Shown here: positions 15,427 to 24,636 of the stretch, one piece after another
Layout of the letters: each line of letters begins with the position of its first letter
Position numbering within the stretch: position 1 is the stretch's first letter
Assembly: GCA_023150555.1 (NCBI GenBank)
Contig: JAKLKQ010000051.1
Location: forward strand, 1-53,321
Origin: Planctomycetota bacterium
GTDB lineage: Bacteria > Planctomycetota > SZUA-567 > H5-PLA8
Length of the DNA: 53,321 nucleotides
Direction: 5' to 3'
The notes under the pieces: model-generated
What the model was told of the DNA's origin: nothing
The model's input: only the letters and a program-made list of their open reading frames with translations
The model's database searches: none
Position numbers and translations under genes: made by a program

Positions 15427-16899
15427 ATGACCGTCGCGACCGGCGCAGCGGACGGCGGCAAGCCCGAAAGGGCGGACCTCGATATTCTGTGCGGTCTTTA
15501 CGGCCAAATGGCAGCAATTGAAGGTCAGGATCACCTATTCAATTCCTGGAAGACGTTAAAGAAAGACAAGATAGCAAAGAGACGTCTGCTCCAGCAGGTC
15601 GCCGCGATCGACTGGGTGCTTCTCAGAAAACTCATCGCGCAGGCCAAGAGCGGCGGGGCCGACGTGCCGCGCCCGAGCAAACTCGAGCCCGCGCCGGTGA
15701 TCCGCCTCCCGAAGACCGAGCAGGACCGCGCGCGCGACGCGAAGGCCCGCGCGGCCGGCGAGGACGCCCTGCGCGCGGGCAAAGTGGGCGTGTACACCGT
15801 CGCCGGCGGGCAGGGCACGCGGCTGGGCTACGACGCGCCGAAGGGCGTCTTCCCCGTCGGACCGGTGACGCAGCGAACGCTCTTCGAACTCCACGCCGAG
15901 AAGATCGACGGACTGCGCAAGCGCTACGGCGCGGCGGTGCCGTGGGCGATCATGACCTCCGACGCCAACGACGAAGCCACGCGCGCGCACTTCGCCGAAC
16001 GAAAGTTCTACGGCCTGCCGCCCGAGAGCGTGCGCTTCGCAAAACAGGACAGCCTGCCGGCCATCGATCCGTCTGGGAAGATCCTGATGAGCGGCCCCGG
16101 CGACCTGGCCCTCTCGCCCAACGGCCACGGCGGCTCGATCAAGGCCATGCACGACGCCGGGATCCTCGATTGGTACAAGCAGCAAGGCGTGGCGACGATC
16201 TTCTACTTCCAGGTCGACAACCCGCTGGTGAAGATCTGCGATCCGGTCTTCCTGGGGCACCACCTGCTCGCGCAGGCCGAGATGTCCTCGAAGATCGTCC
16301 GCAAGCGCGACTGGAAGGAACCCGTCGGCGTGATCGGGTACCTCGACGGGACGCTGGGCGTGATCGAGTACAGCGACCTGCCGGAAGACCTGGCCAAACA
16401 AACCGGCCCCGACGGCGGTTTGCGCTTCTGGGCCGGCAACATCGCGATCCACGTCCTGGAGCGCGCGTTCGTCGAGCGCCTGAACGCCGGCGGCTTCCAG
16501 CTTCCTTACCACCTCGCGCGCAAGCACGTGCCCTGCATCGGTCCCGATGGCAAGGCGGCGGCGCTGAAACCCGGCGAGAAGAACGGGATCAAGTTCGAGA
16601 CCTTCATCTTCGACGCGCTGGGCGCGGCGCGCGCATCGGCCACCGTCGAGGCCGCACGCGAGGACGACTTCGGGCCGATCAAGAACGCCGAGGGCGAGGA
16701 CAGCCCCGCCACCGCACGTGCGTACCTGGTCGAACGCTACGCGGGCTGGCTCGAGGCCGCAGGCCACAGGATCCCGCGCGGCCCCGATGGCAAGCCGGCG
16801 CTGAACCTCGAGATCTCCGGGCGCACCAGCCTGGAGGGCGAAGGCCTGAACAATATCCAACTTCCCCCCGTCCAACCCGGCGGGCATGTGGTATTATAA
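15427..16899 (+). CDS. UDP-sugar pyrophosphorylase (UDPGP family, UAP1-like)
   Basis: The 490-residue enzyme belongs to the eukaryote-like UDPGP family rather than the common bacterial GalU or GlmU types. The nucleotide site is TVAGGQGTRLGYDAPKG (about 125-141), followed by the substrate loop SPNGHGGSIKAM and the metal/uridine block YFQVDNPLVKICDPVFLGHH. These match UDP-N-acetylhexosamine pyrophosphorylase, which makes UDP-GlcNAc from GlcNAc-1-phosphate and UTP; UDP-glucose formation is also possible. The first 60 codons include a 120-bp stretch (15481-15600) of only 46% G+C (55 of 120 bases). It is coupled to fabI by a 4-base gap. Its 3' end holds the likely promoter for the next gene. Confidence 0.85.
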   Translation: MTVATGAADGGKPERADLDILCGLYGQMAAIEGQDHLFNSWKTLKKDKIAKRRLLQQVAAIDWVLLRKLIAQAKSGGADVPRPSKLEPAPVIRLPKTEQDRARDAKARAAGEDALRAGKVGVYTVAGGQGTRLGYDAPKGVFPVGPVTQRTLFELHAEKIDGLRKRYGAAVPWAIMTSDANDEATRAHFAERKFYGLPPESVRFAKQDSLPAIDPSGKILMSGPGDLALSPNGHGGSIKAMHDAGILDWYKQQGVATIFYFQVDNPLVKICDPVFLGHHLLAQAEMSSKIVRKRDWKEPVGVIGYLDGTLGVIEYSDLPEDLAKQTGPDGGLRFWAGNIAIHVLERAFVERLNAGGFQLPYHLARKHVPCIGPDGKAAALKPGEKNGIKFETFIFDALGAARASATVEAAREDDFGPIKNAEGEDSPATARAYLVERYAGWLEAAGHRIPRGPDGKPALNLEISGRTSLEGEGLNNIQLPPVQPGGHVVL

Positions 16900-17010
16900 G
16901 CAGGCAATGCGGCGCCCCTTTCGCACCCCAGGCGCCCGGCACTTTGAAAATCGTCCCACGCGAATAACGTCCGGCCCGTAACGTCGCGCTTTAGGAGCAC
17001 GACGCCGGAC
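16889..17010 (+). promoter_or_regulatory. Extended -10 promoter and structured leader of the hydrolase gene
   Basis: TGGTATTAT (16889-16897) is an extended -10 box that overlaps the stop codon of the preceding gene; transcription would begin near 16904. In the 122-base leader, GTCCGGC (16969-16975) pairs with GCCGGAC (17004-17010), and GTCG (16983-16986) with CGAC (17000-17003), giving an 11-bp helix with a 7-base bulge. The loop contains TTTAGGAG, a hidden ribosome-site-like sequence 15 to 30 bases before the ATG. Confidence 0.4.
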
Positions 17011-17025
17011 CCGGGGAATCGATTC

Positions 17026-19164
17026 ATGAACGATGGCATCGTCCAGGCCTATATCCGCAAGACCGCCGAGGCGCACATGCAGCGCCGCCGCGCGACCCTG
17101 GACGCGATCAAGACCCGCGAGCAGGCCGAGGCGCGCCAGGCGGATATCCGCGACGCCGTCGCCGAGATCATCGGGCCTTTCCCCGAACGCGGAGAACTGA
17201 AGCCCAAGACGATCAAGCGTCTGGAACGCGACAGCCACGTCGTGGAGGTGCTCACCTACGAGAGCCTTCCCGGCATGGTCGTCACCGCCAACCTTTACCT
17301 CCCACGCTCGGCGCCGGGCCCGCACCCGGCGGTCGTCTGCCCGGTGGGCCATTGGGACGAAGGCAAGGTCAATGGCGACTACCAGCGCCTGGCGCGCATG
17401 CTGGCCCAACGCGGCATCGCGTCACTGGTCTTCGACGCGGCGGGCCAAGGCGAGCGCGTGCAACTGTACGACGTCACGCTGCGCCGTTCGTGGATCGGGC
17501 GCTGGCCGCCCATCGAGCACACGCTGATCGGCAACCAACTGACCCTCAGCGGCCTGCACCTCGCCAACTTTATGCTCTGGGACACGATCCGCGGCCTGGA
17601 CCTGCTGGCCGCGCGCCCCGAGATCGACGGAGCGCGGCTGGGCGCCGCCGGCGCCGGCAGCGGCGGGACGCTGACGCGGATGCTCTGCGCGGTCGAACCG
17701 CGCCTGTGCGCTGCCGTCACGGCCGCCGACAACTACGCGCCCGACAGCATGGGCGGCGAAGACGCCGAGCAGAACCTCTTCGGCCTCCTAGCGCGGGGCT
17801 TCTCGTTCCTGGACCTGTACGCCGCCTTCGCGCCCAAACCCCTGCTGCTGGCCTACTGCGGCGACGACCGCAAGAAGCACGGCGACCTGGCGGCGCGCAA
17901 CCGCGAGGAACTTGCTCCGTGGTACGCCCACTTCGGCGCGGCGAACAAGCTCGAGACGATGGAAGCCGAGGGTCCGCGCGGCTTCACGCGGGGCATCCGC
18001 GCGCGCGCGGCGTCCTTCTTCGCGCAGGCCTTCGGCCTTGGCGACGAGGACGTGCGCGAGAGCAACGCGCCGGTCGAGTCCCCCGACACGCTGCAGTGCA
18101 CCGAGACGGGCCAAGTCTCGAACTCGCTGAATACGAACGACCTCGTCTCGCACCACTTCGAGATCGTGCGGCGCCTGCCGCCGGCCGTCGCGCTGCCCAA
18201 GGACGCCGCCGACGCCAAGGCGCGGCAAAAGGCCTTCCGCGAGCAGATCGGTCGGTATCTCGACATGCCCGAGCCCGCCGCGAAGGTCAGCGGCGAGGTC
18301 GAAAGCCGCAGCAGCGACTGGGGCCTGGCCGTCGAGAAGGGCCGCCTGATTGTCGAGGACGGCATCTACCTGCCGTACAGCTTCTACACGGAGGCCGAAA
18401 ACGCCGCCGAAGGCAGGGGCGCGCGCCCGACGGTGCTGGCGCTCCACGAACGCGGGCTTTCCGCCATCGCGAGCCAGGGCCCGTGGATGACGCGCCTGGC
18501 CGCCGGCGGCCTGAACATCATGGCCATCGACGTGCGCGGCACCGGCGAGACGCGCCTGGAGGCCCCGCCCCACGACGGCGACCCGTACCACGCGCTTTTC
18601 GTGGGACCCGAAGCACAGTGGACGCGACGCGCGCTCAACGCCGGATTGAATCTATTCGGCTGCCGCGTCTTCGACGTATTGAAGGCGCTGGAGCACCTGC
18701 GATCGCGCTGGGACGTGCAGGGCGAGCGGCTCTCGCTGGTAGGCGTCGGCCGCGGCGCCCTGTGGGCGCTGTACGCGGCGGCGCTGGACGGACAGGTCGA
18801 GCGCACCGTACTGCTGCGTGGCTTAAGCACCTACAAGTGCCTGGTCGAGCACCACCGGCACAACCACCACTTCAGCCTCTTCCTGCCCGGCGTGCTGCAG
18901 GCCTTCGACCTGCCGCACGTCGCCGCCTGCGTGGCGCCGCACCGCTTGACGCTGCTGAACGCGGTAAACCAGCGCCGCGAGCGGCTCTCGCGGGAGGAGG
19001 TCGAACGCGCCTACGCGCTCAGCGCCGAGATCTTTAAGCGCCTCGACGCCGGCGCCGAACTGAACATCCGCACGACGGACAGCGCGCCCGAGACGCTCGC
19101 CGCGCTGGCCGACGCCCTGGGCGCCAGCGCGAAGCCGGAAGACTGGAACGACTGGCCGGCGTGA
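17026..19164 (+). CDS. Doubled alpha/beta hydrolase (acetyl-xylan-esterase-like)
   Basis: The 712-residue protein is made of two alpha/beta-hydrolase halves, about 45-335 and 375-690. Such proteins usually cleave ester bonds of acetylated sugars or related substrates. The first half has the nucleophile elbow AGSGG with Ser212 and an acid candidate in YCGDDRKKHGD, but a clear catalytic His after it is not obvious (EGPRGFTRG is found there). The second half has GVGRG (573-577), where Gly575 replaces the nucleophile Ser, so it looks inactive and may be structural. No signal peptide is present. A structured leader with its own promoter precedes it. Acetyl-xylan-esterase-like proteins of this length occur in sugar-degrading relatives; the substrate is not known. 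Confidence 0.75.
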   Translation: MNDGIVQAYIRKTAEAHMQRRRATLDAIKTREQAEARQADIRDAVAEIIGPFPERGELKPKTIKRLERDSHVVEVLTYESLPGMVVTANLYLPRSAPGPHPAVVCPVGHWDEGKVNGDYQRLARMLAQRGIASLVFDAAGQGERVQLYDVTLRRSWIGRWPPIEHTLIGNQLTLSGLHLANFMLWDTIRGLDLLAARPEIDGARLGAAGAGSGGTLTRMLCAVEPRLCAAVTAADNYAPDSMGGEDAEQNLFGLLARGFSFLDLYAAFAPKPLLLAYCGDDRKKHGDLAARNREELAPWYAHFGAANKLETMEAEGPRGFTRGIRARAASFFAQAFGLGDEDVRESNAPVESPDTLQCTETGQVSNSLNTNDLVSHHFEIVRRLPPAVALPKDAADAKARQKAFREQIGRYLDMPEPAAKVSGEVESRSSDWGLAVEKGRLIVEDGIYLPYSFYTEAENAAEGRGARPTVLALHERGLSAIASQGPWMTRLAAGGLNIMAIDVRGTGETRLEAPPHDGDPYHALFVGPEAQWTRRALNAGLNLFGCRVFDVLKALEHLRSRWDVQGERLSLVGVGRGALWALYAAALDGQVERTVLLRGLSTYKCLVEHHRHNHHFSLFLPGVLQAFDLPHVAACVAPHRLTLLNAVNQRRERLSREEVERAYALSAEIFKRLDAGAELNIRTTDSAPETLAALADALGASAKPEDWNDWPA

Positions 19165-19395
19165 CGTGGTTTTCGCAATCTTAATCGCTCCTGAACTTCA
19201 TAATCTTTTGCCGCTCAAGCCCTTGAGGCCCAGCCCGTTTCAGCTATTGCATACGTGCAGCACATGACACATACGCAAAGCGTAGTACTTTTCCGTTGAC
19301 TCTTCAGCATACGCAAAGCATGATACCTTCTTGCCGGTGGGCTCGAGCCTCCGCAATCCATTCAACTGAAAAAAGCGTCCCCCTGCAGGGATTCC
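19165..19395. other. Intergenic control region with repeated CATACGCAAAGC and a promoter candidate
   Basis: The region contains CATACGCAAAGC twice (19270-19281 and 19308-19319, 38 bp apart). The first copy sits in the perfect palindrome TACGC-AAA-GCGTA (19272-19284). TTGACT (19296-19301), a 17-base spacer and CATGAT (19319-19324) form a candidate promoter for the kinase gene. The two copies flank the -35 and touch the -10. Confidence 0.45.
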
Positions 19396-20517
19396 ATGTC
19401 CTCCGAATCGCGCAAAGTGTCCGACTCCGCGAAGGCCTTCGCCGCCCTGGCGATCGAGATGGGCCTGCTCGACGACGAGGCCCACGTCCAGCTGCTGGCG
19501 CGCCTGGAGCACTACCGCAACTGCGGCATACCCATGCGCCCGGAACAGATCGTGATTGAGCTGGGCCTGATGACCGCGCCGCAGGTCACACGCGTCGTCA
19601 CGGAGTTCAAGGCGCGCCGCGAAAAGACCCGCGCCTCCGCGGCATCGGCGGCGGTGAATCCGCGTCCGGACGACCTGCCCCTGCCCTTCAAGCTCGGCCC
19701 GTTCCTGCTGCAGCGCCGCTTGGGCGGATCGCTCGGCAGCGTGTACCTTGCGCTTGATGAGGAACAGGGCCAGGCCGTCGCGCTAAAGCTGCTGCCTGCG
19801 AACATGCTGCACGACCGGGAACTGGTCGAGCGCTTCAAGCGCGAGGCGCAGCTGATGCGGACGCTCGACCATCCCAACCTGGTCAGCTGCCTGGGCGCCG
19901 GGTGCACGCAGGGGCGCTTCTACATCGCCATGGCTTACGTCGACGGCGAGTCGCTGGAGGCGGTCCTCGACCGCAACGGCAAGCTCGGCGAGGCCGCGGC
20001 GCTGGTCGTCGCACACGAACTGGTCTCGGCGCTGGCGTACCTCCACGCGCAGGAACTGGTCCACCGCGACATCAAGCCTTCCAACGTAATTCTGGGCCGC
20101 GACGGGCGCGCGCGCTTGGCCGACCTGGGCCTGGCCAAGTTCACGAGCCGCCAGAGCGACTTGACGGCCGAGGGAATGACCGTCGGCACCCCGCATTACA
20201 TCGCGCCCGAGCAGGCCGTCGGTGCCAAGCAACTCGACACGCGAGCGGATCTCTACAGCGCGGGCGCGCTGCTCTTCCACCTGCTCTGCGGCCGCCCGCC
20301 GTACGAGGCCGAGGAAGCGCTGGCGGTGATGCGCATGCACGTCTACGACCCGGTTCCCGACCCGCACCGCATCAATCCGAAGCTCAGCATGGCCAGCCGC
20401 ACCCTGCTGATGAAACTGCTCCAGAAGGACCCCAACCGGCGCATCCAGAGCGCCGCCGAACTGGAGCGCATCCTGCGCGGCCTGATCGAGTCCGACCGGC
20501 GGCGCGCCTCCGTCTGA
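19396..20517 (+). CDS. Hanks-type Ser/Thr protein kinase, soluble, planctomycete-like
   Basis: The 373-residue kinase has an N-terminal helical module (about 10-75) built of two similar units (LAIEMGLLDDEAHVQLLARL and IVIELGLMTAPQVTRVVTEF), often found in planctomycete kinases. The kinase domain spans about 98-368: glycine loop LGGSLGSV, Lys131 in VALK, HRD with Asp225, Asn230, DLG (Asp243) instead of DFG, GTPHYIAPEQA. All catalytic residues are present, so it should be active. There is no membrane helix. It is next to UppP, FtsK and a pseudokinase, so a role in cell wall or division control is plausible. AGGGA precedes the ATG. Confidence 0.9.
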   Translation: MSSESRKVSDSAKAFAALAIEMGLLDDEAHVQLLARLEHYRNCGIPMRPEQIVIELGLMTAPQVTRVVTEFKARREKTRASAASAAVNPRPDDLPLPFKLGPFLLQRRLGGSLGSVYLALDEEQGQAVALKLLPANMLHDRELVERFKREAQLMRTLDHPNLVSCLGAGCTQGRFYIAMAYVDGESLEAVLDRNGKLGEAAALVVAHELVSALAYLHAQELVHRDIKPSNVILGRDGRARLADLGLAKFTSRQSDLTAEGMTVGTPHYIAPEQAVGAKQLDTRADLYSAGALLFHLLCGRPPYEAEEALAVMRMHVYDPVPDPHRINPKLSMASRTLLMKLLQKDPNRRIQSAAELERILRGLIESDRRRASV

Positions 20518-20773
20518 CCAAGCCCTTGTCTTGAAAGCAGTTACCGGTCCCGCGAATCTCCGCGCAGGGCCCGAATTTTGACCCCGAATTAATCCAGAAC
20601 CCGCACCCCTTTGACGATACCGAAGCTACATCGTGCACGCCCCGCGCGGAGCAGGATGAAAGCCCGCCCGGCCGCTCCATTTTTTGCCGCGGCGCAGCGG
20701 GCCAACGGGGTCGCAGCCGCACGGCGATGCGCACACGAGCCACCGGCCGTAATTGCACGAGAATGGAGCCGCG

Positions 20774-21571
20774 ATGGGCTACCTCGAAGCCATTGTCCTA
20801 GGCGTGATTCAGGGCCTGACCGAGTTCCTGCCGGTCAGTTCGTCCGGGCATCTCGCGCTGGGCCACCTGATGTTCGGCGAAGTCTCCGAAAGCAGCCTGG
20901 CCTTCGACGTGCTGCTGCACGTAGCGACGTTGCTGGTCGTCTTCGGCGTCTTCGGGCGGGCCATGATCCGCATCTTCACGCACCACCGCGCGCTGCTGCC
21001 GGTGCTGGCCCTGGCGTTGGTGCCCACGGCGGTCGTGGGCCTCTTCTTCCGCCACTCGATCCTCGCACTGGGTACTTCGCCCGCCGCGCTGGCCGTCTGC
21101 TTCGCAGTGACGGGCACCTTCCTCTGGACGACGGGCCGCTTCACGGCGCATGCGAACGAAAATGCCGACGGCGGCGGCGAGAATTTCGCAGGCATCGGAC
21201 TGCGCAAGGCCATGACGGTAGGCCTGGCCCAGGCACTGGCCATCGCGCCGGGCGTCTCGCGCTCGGGCCTGACCATCTCGGCCGGGCGGCTTTCCGGCAT
21301 CGCGCCCGAAGCGGCGGTGGCGTTCAGTTTCGTCCTCGGCGCGCCGGCCATTCTGGGCGCGACGGTGCTGGAAGCGCGGTTGATCGGGGACCTGCTGGCG
21401 GTGGATCCCGGTCCCATCGCGGCGGGAATGGCCTCGGCGTTCCTTTCGGGTCTGGCGGCGGTGGGACTCTTGAAGTGGTTGGCGCGCAGCGGCCGGCTGC
21501 CGGTCTTCGCGCCGTACTGTTTTCTGCTTTCGGCGGTTGCGCTGGTGCTGGCCGCCGTGAGGGGTGCGTAA
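20774..21571 (+). CDS. uppP: Undecaprenyl-diphosphate phosphatase
   Basis: UppP (BacA) removes a phosphate from undecaprenyl diphosphate and so recycles the lipid carrier for peptidoglycan synthesis, with bacitracin resistance as a side effect. The 265-residue protein begins at the ATG at 20774, seven codons inside the longer frame, because GGAG lies just upstream and the start MGYLEAIVLGVIQG matches the family's normal N-terminus. Conserved motifs are QGLTEFLPVSSSGHLAL and PGVSRSGLTI, with Glu, Ser and Arg of the active site. Several membrane helices are visible. FtsK begins 27 bp after the stop, so cotranscription is likely. Confidence 0.93.
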   Translation: MGYLEAIVLGVIQGLTEFLPVSSSGHLALGHLMFGEVSESSLAFDVLLHVATLLVVFGVFGRAMIRIFTHHRALLPVLALALVPTAVVGLFFRHSILALGTSPAALAVCFAVTGTFLWTTGRFTAHANENADGGGENFAGIGLRKAMTVGLAQALAIAPGVSRSGLTISAGRLSGIAPEAAVAFSFVLGAPAILGATVLEARLIGDLLAVDPGPIAAGMASAFLSGLAAVGLLKWLARSGRLPVFAPYCFLLSAVALVLAAVRGA

Positions 21572-21598
21572 GGGCTGCGATAGAAACGGAGGAGCACG

Positions 21599-24583
21599 AT
21601 GGAACGTGAGCGGACCCAGGAAACGACGGCGATCGTGACCGGGTTGGGCCTGGCGGGCGTGGCGCTCTTCTGCGGCCTCAGCCTGTGGTCCTACGTGCCG
21701 ACCGACGTGATGGACTATACGGCGGGCTCCAGCGGCAAGACCGGCAACCTGGGCGGTCTGCTGGGGGCGCGCGCGGCCCACCACCTGTTGTGCCTGTACG
21801 GCACCGGCGCGTGGACGATCGTCGCCTCCCTGCTGATCTTTGGCGTGATGATCTGCGCGGCGCGGTCCATGAGCGGCATGCTGCTGCGCGCGTCCGGATC
21901 CATCCTGTTGACGCTGCTGGTCTGCACCTGGGCGGCGCTGGGCCAAGGCGGCACAGCTGCCTTCGCCGGCGACATGCCCGCGGGCCCGGGCGGGATCCTG
22001 GGCGGCCATTACCTCGCCCCGCCGCTGGTCGGCTACTTCGGGCCGGTGGGCGTTTACCTGGTGTTGGTGACGGGCCTGCTGCTGTCCGGGCTGATGATCG
22101 CGCAGGACGCGACGGAGTCGGTGCTGGCGCTGCTGGGCCGCGGCTGCGTAAAGCTGGCGCACTGGAGCTGGGACTCGATCACTGGGCGCCTGCAGACCCT
22201 GGCCGCGCCGCAGCCGGTGCCCGCGGCCGCCGCCGTCAGCGCGCGCAGCGGAATCGCCACGCCGAAGAAGGAGGAGACCGAAGCCATGCAGCGCAACGAT
22301 CGCATCGCAGTGCTGGACGCGCCTCTGGTCGAGACGCGCCGCAACCGCAACCTGCCCGCGAAGGTCGAGAAGGAAGAAGAGGAACAGGAGGAACTCCAGG
22401 TCGAGGTTCCGCCGGAAGCGGTCTCCAACCGCGGCGTGAAGAAGGAGCCGAAGCCCGAGCCCAAGGTCCGCGAGGAGAAGGTCAGCCCCGCCGAGGCCGA
22501 GGAGGAGAAGGCCCGCGCGCGCCGCGAGGAGGCCATGCGCCAGGCCGAGGAAGCCGAGCGCCAGCGCCTGGAACGCGAGAAGGTCGAACGCGAAAAGGTT
22601 GCGCAGGAATCCAAGGCCCTGGAGAAGCTCGAAAAGGAGCGCCAGGCCAAGGAGAAGGAGCGCCAAAAGGCCCAGGCCAAGTTCTTCGAGTCTATGAACA
22701 AGAACAAGGACGAGGCCGGCGAGGAGACGAAGGAGGCCAAGCAGAAGCCGCGCCTGCCCGACGACTACCGTCTGCCGGAGCTGAAGTCCATGGAGGCGAA
22801 GGACACCGCCATCGAGATCTCCAGCGACGCGCTGAAGGACCGCGGCATCAAGCTGATCGAGACGCTGTGGGAGTTCAAGATCGGCTCGCGCCTGGTCGGC
22901 ATCTCCCATGGCCCGACGGTGACCATGTTCGAACTCTCGCTCGACGCCGGCATCAACGTGCGCCGCGTCACCGCGCTGTCCGACAACCTGGCCATGGCCA
23001 TGAAGGCCGAACACGGCATTCGCATCATCGCGCCGCTGCCGGGCCGCGACACCATCGGTATCGAGATCCCGAACACCGAAGACCACGTCGTGCGCATGCG
23101 CCCGATCCTGGAGTCCACCGCGTTCCGCAGCTGCAGCCACGCGCTGCCGCTGGTCCTGGGCCGCGACAGCACCGGCAACCCGCTGATCGCGGACCTGTCC
23201 CGCATGCCGCACCTGCTGATCGCCGGCACCACGGGCTCGGGCAAGTCGGTCTGCATCAATTCGATCATCCTCTCCCTGATGATCCTGAAGCGCCCGCAGG
23301 AAGTGAAGATGATCCTCGTCGACCCGAAGCAGGTCGAGATGGCCGACTTCAAGGGCATCCCGCACCTGCTTTCGCCCGTCGTCACCGACATGAAGGTCGC
23401 CGCGGGCGTGCTGAGCTGGGCGGTGCAGAAGATGGAAGACCGCTACGACCGCATGCTGAAGGTGGGCGTGAAGAACATCAACTCGTTCAACAAGCTCACG
23501 CAGGAAGAGCGCCTGGCGCGGCTGCCTCAGAGCGAACCGCCGGACAACTACGTCGATGCCATGCCCTACATCGTCGTGGTCGTCGACGAGTTCGCCGACC
23601 TGATGATGACCGCGGGCAAGGAGATCGAGCAGGCCATCGCGCGCCTGGCCCAGAAGGCCCGCGCCGCCGGCATCCACGTCATCCTGGCCACGCAGCGCCC
23701 CAGCGCCGACGTCGTCACCGGCCTGATCAAGACCAACCTCCCCTGCCGCATCTGCTTCCAGGTCAAGAGCAAGGTCGACAGCCGCATCGTGCTCGACACC
23801 GGCGGCGGCGAGAAGCTGGCCGGCAAGGGCGACATGCTCTACGTCCCGCCGGGCACCTCGCAGTTGATCCGCGCCAAGGCGGTCTTCATCGGCGACCACG
23901 AAGTCAAGGCCGTCGTCGACTTCTGCAAGAACCAGGCGCAGCCGATCTACAGCGACGAACTGGAGAAAGCCGCCGCCAAGGGGGTCGAAGAGGAGAAGGA
24001 AGGCGAAGCGATGCCGCTGGACGAGCGCTTCGAGGAAGGCGTCGAATGCTTCCTGGCGCTGGGCCGCGCCAGCACCTCGCTCTTGCAGCGCCGCCTCGGC
24101 CTGGGCTACACCCGCGCCGCGAAACTCTGCGACCAGATGGAAGCCCGCGGCATCGTCGGTCCCGACCGCGGCGCCAAGGGCCGCGAACTGCTCCTGACCC
24201 AGGAAGCCTGGGAGTCTTATAAGCGCGGCAACGTCGCCGGCAGCGCCTGGGGCCCGAAGGGCAGCAAGGACAACCCCGGCACCCCCAGCGGCGACGCGCC
24301 CGCGTCCACCGTCGACTGCCTCGACGACATCGACGGCACCCGAGAAGCGGCCGAGGAATTGAAGGCCGCCGCCGAGGCCGACGCTTCCGACGAGGACCAC
24401 GCCGAGGCCGAAGAAGCCACCGAGTCCACGGAGACCGACGAGGTCGATGCCCTGGACGCCGAAGTGGCTACCGAAGCGGACGATGACGGATCCGCGGACG
24501 AAGCCGAGGAAGAGGAGGAAGCGGCCGAGGAAGCCGAAGAGGAAGAAGAACTCGTCGGCGAAAAGTCCAAATCGGGCGATTGA
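21599..24583 (+). CDS. ftsK: FtsK/SpoIIIE DNA translocase with a long acidic C-terminal tail
   Basis: FtsK anchors at the division septum and pumps chromosomal DNA. The 994-residue protein has about four membrane helices in the first 180 residues, a charged Glu/Lys/Arg linker (about 215-390), the motor domain (about 395-790) and the gamma winged helix (about 815-870, LGLGYTRAAKLCDQMEARGIVG). Walker A is TTGSGKS near 543-549 and Walker B is VVVVDEFADL near 660. After gamma, where FtsK normally ends, there are about 120 more residues, very rich in Glu, Asp and Ala. The tail has no recognised domain. GGAGG precedes the start. A terminator follows the stop. Confidence 0.92.
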   Translation: MERERTQETTAIVTGLGLAGVALFCGLSLWSYVPTDVMDYTAGSSGKTGNLGGLLGARAAHHLLCLYGTGAWTIVASLLIFGVMICAARSMSGMLLRASGSILLTLLVCTWAALGQGGTAAFAGDMPAGPGGILGGHYLAPPLVGYFGPVGVYLVLVTGLLLSGLMIAQDATESVLALLGRGCVKLAHWSWDSITGRLQTLAAPQPVPAAAAVSARSGIATPKKEETEAMQRNDRIAVLDAPLVETRRNRNLPAKVEKEEEEQEELQVEVPPEAVSNRGVKKEPKPEPKVREEKVSPAEAEEEKARARREEAMRQAEEAERQRLEREKVEREKVAQESKALEKLEKERQAKEKERQKAQAKFFESMNKNKDEAGEETKEAKQKPRLPDDYRLPELKSMEAKDTAIEISSDALKDRGIKLIETLWEFKIGSRLVGISHGPTVTMFELSLDAGINVRRVTALSDNLAMAMKAEHGIRIIAPLPGRDTIGIEIPNTEDHVVRMRPILESTAFRSCSHALPLVLGRDSTGNPLIADLSRMPHLLIAGTTGSGKSVCINSIILSLMILKRPQEVKMILVDPKQVEMADFKGIPHLLSPVVTDMKVAAGVLSWAVQKMEDRYDRMLKVGVKNINSFNKLTQEERLARLPQSEPPDNYVDAMPYIVVVVDEFADLMMTAGKEIEQAIARLAQKARAAGIHVILATQRPSADVVTGLIKTNLPCRICFQVKSKVDSRIVLDTGGGEKLAGKGDMLYVPPGTSQLIRAKAVFIGDHEVKAVVDFCKNQAQPIYSDELEKAAAKGVEEEKEGEAMPLDERFEEGVECFLALGRASTSLLQRRLGLGYTRAAKLCDQMEARGIVGPDRGAKGRELLLTQEAWESYKRGNVAGSAWGPKGSKDNPGTPSGDAPASTVDCLDDIDGTREAAEELKAAAEADASDEDHAEAEEATESTETDEVDALDAEVATEADDDGSADEAEEEEEAAEEAEEEEELVGEKSKSGD

Positions 24584-24608
24584 CGACAGCAACCGATCTC
24601 GCGTACGA

Positions 24609-24636
24609 GGGGCAGGCGGCCACGCCTGCCCCATTT
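24609..24636 (+). terminator. Rho-independent terminator after ftsK
   Basis: GGGGCAGGCG (24609-24618) pairs perfectly with CGCCTGCCCC (24623-24632) over a 4-base loop, followed by ATTTT. It begins 26 bases after the ftsK stop. Confidence 0.85.
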
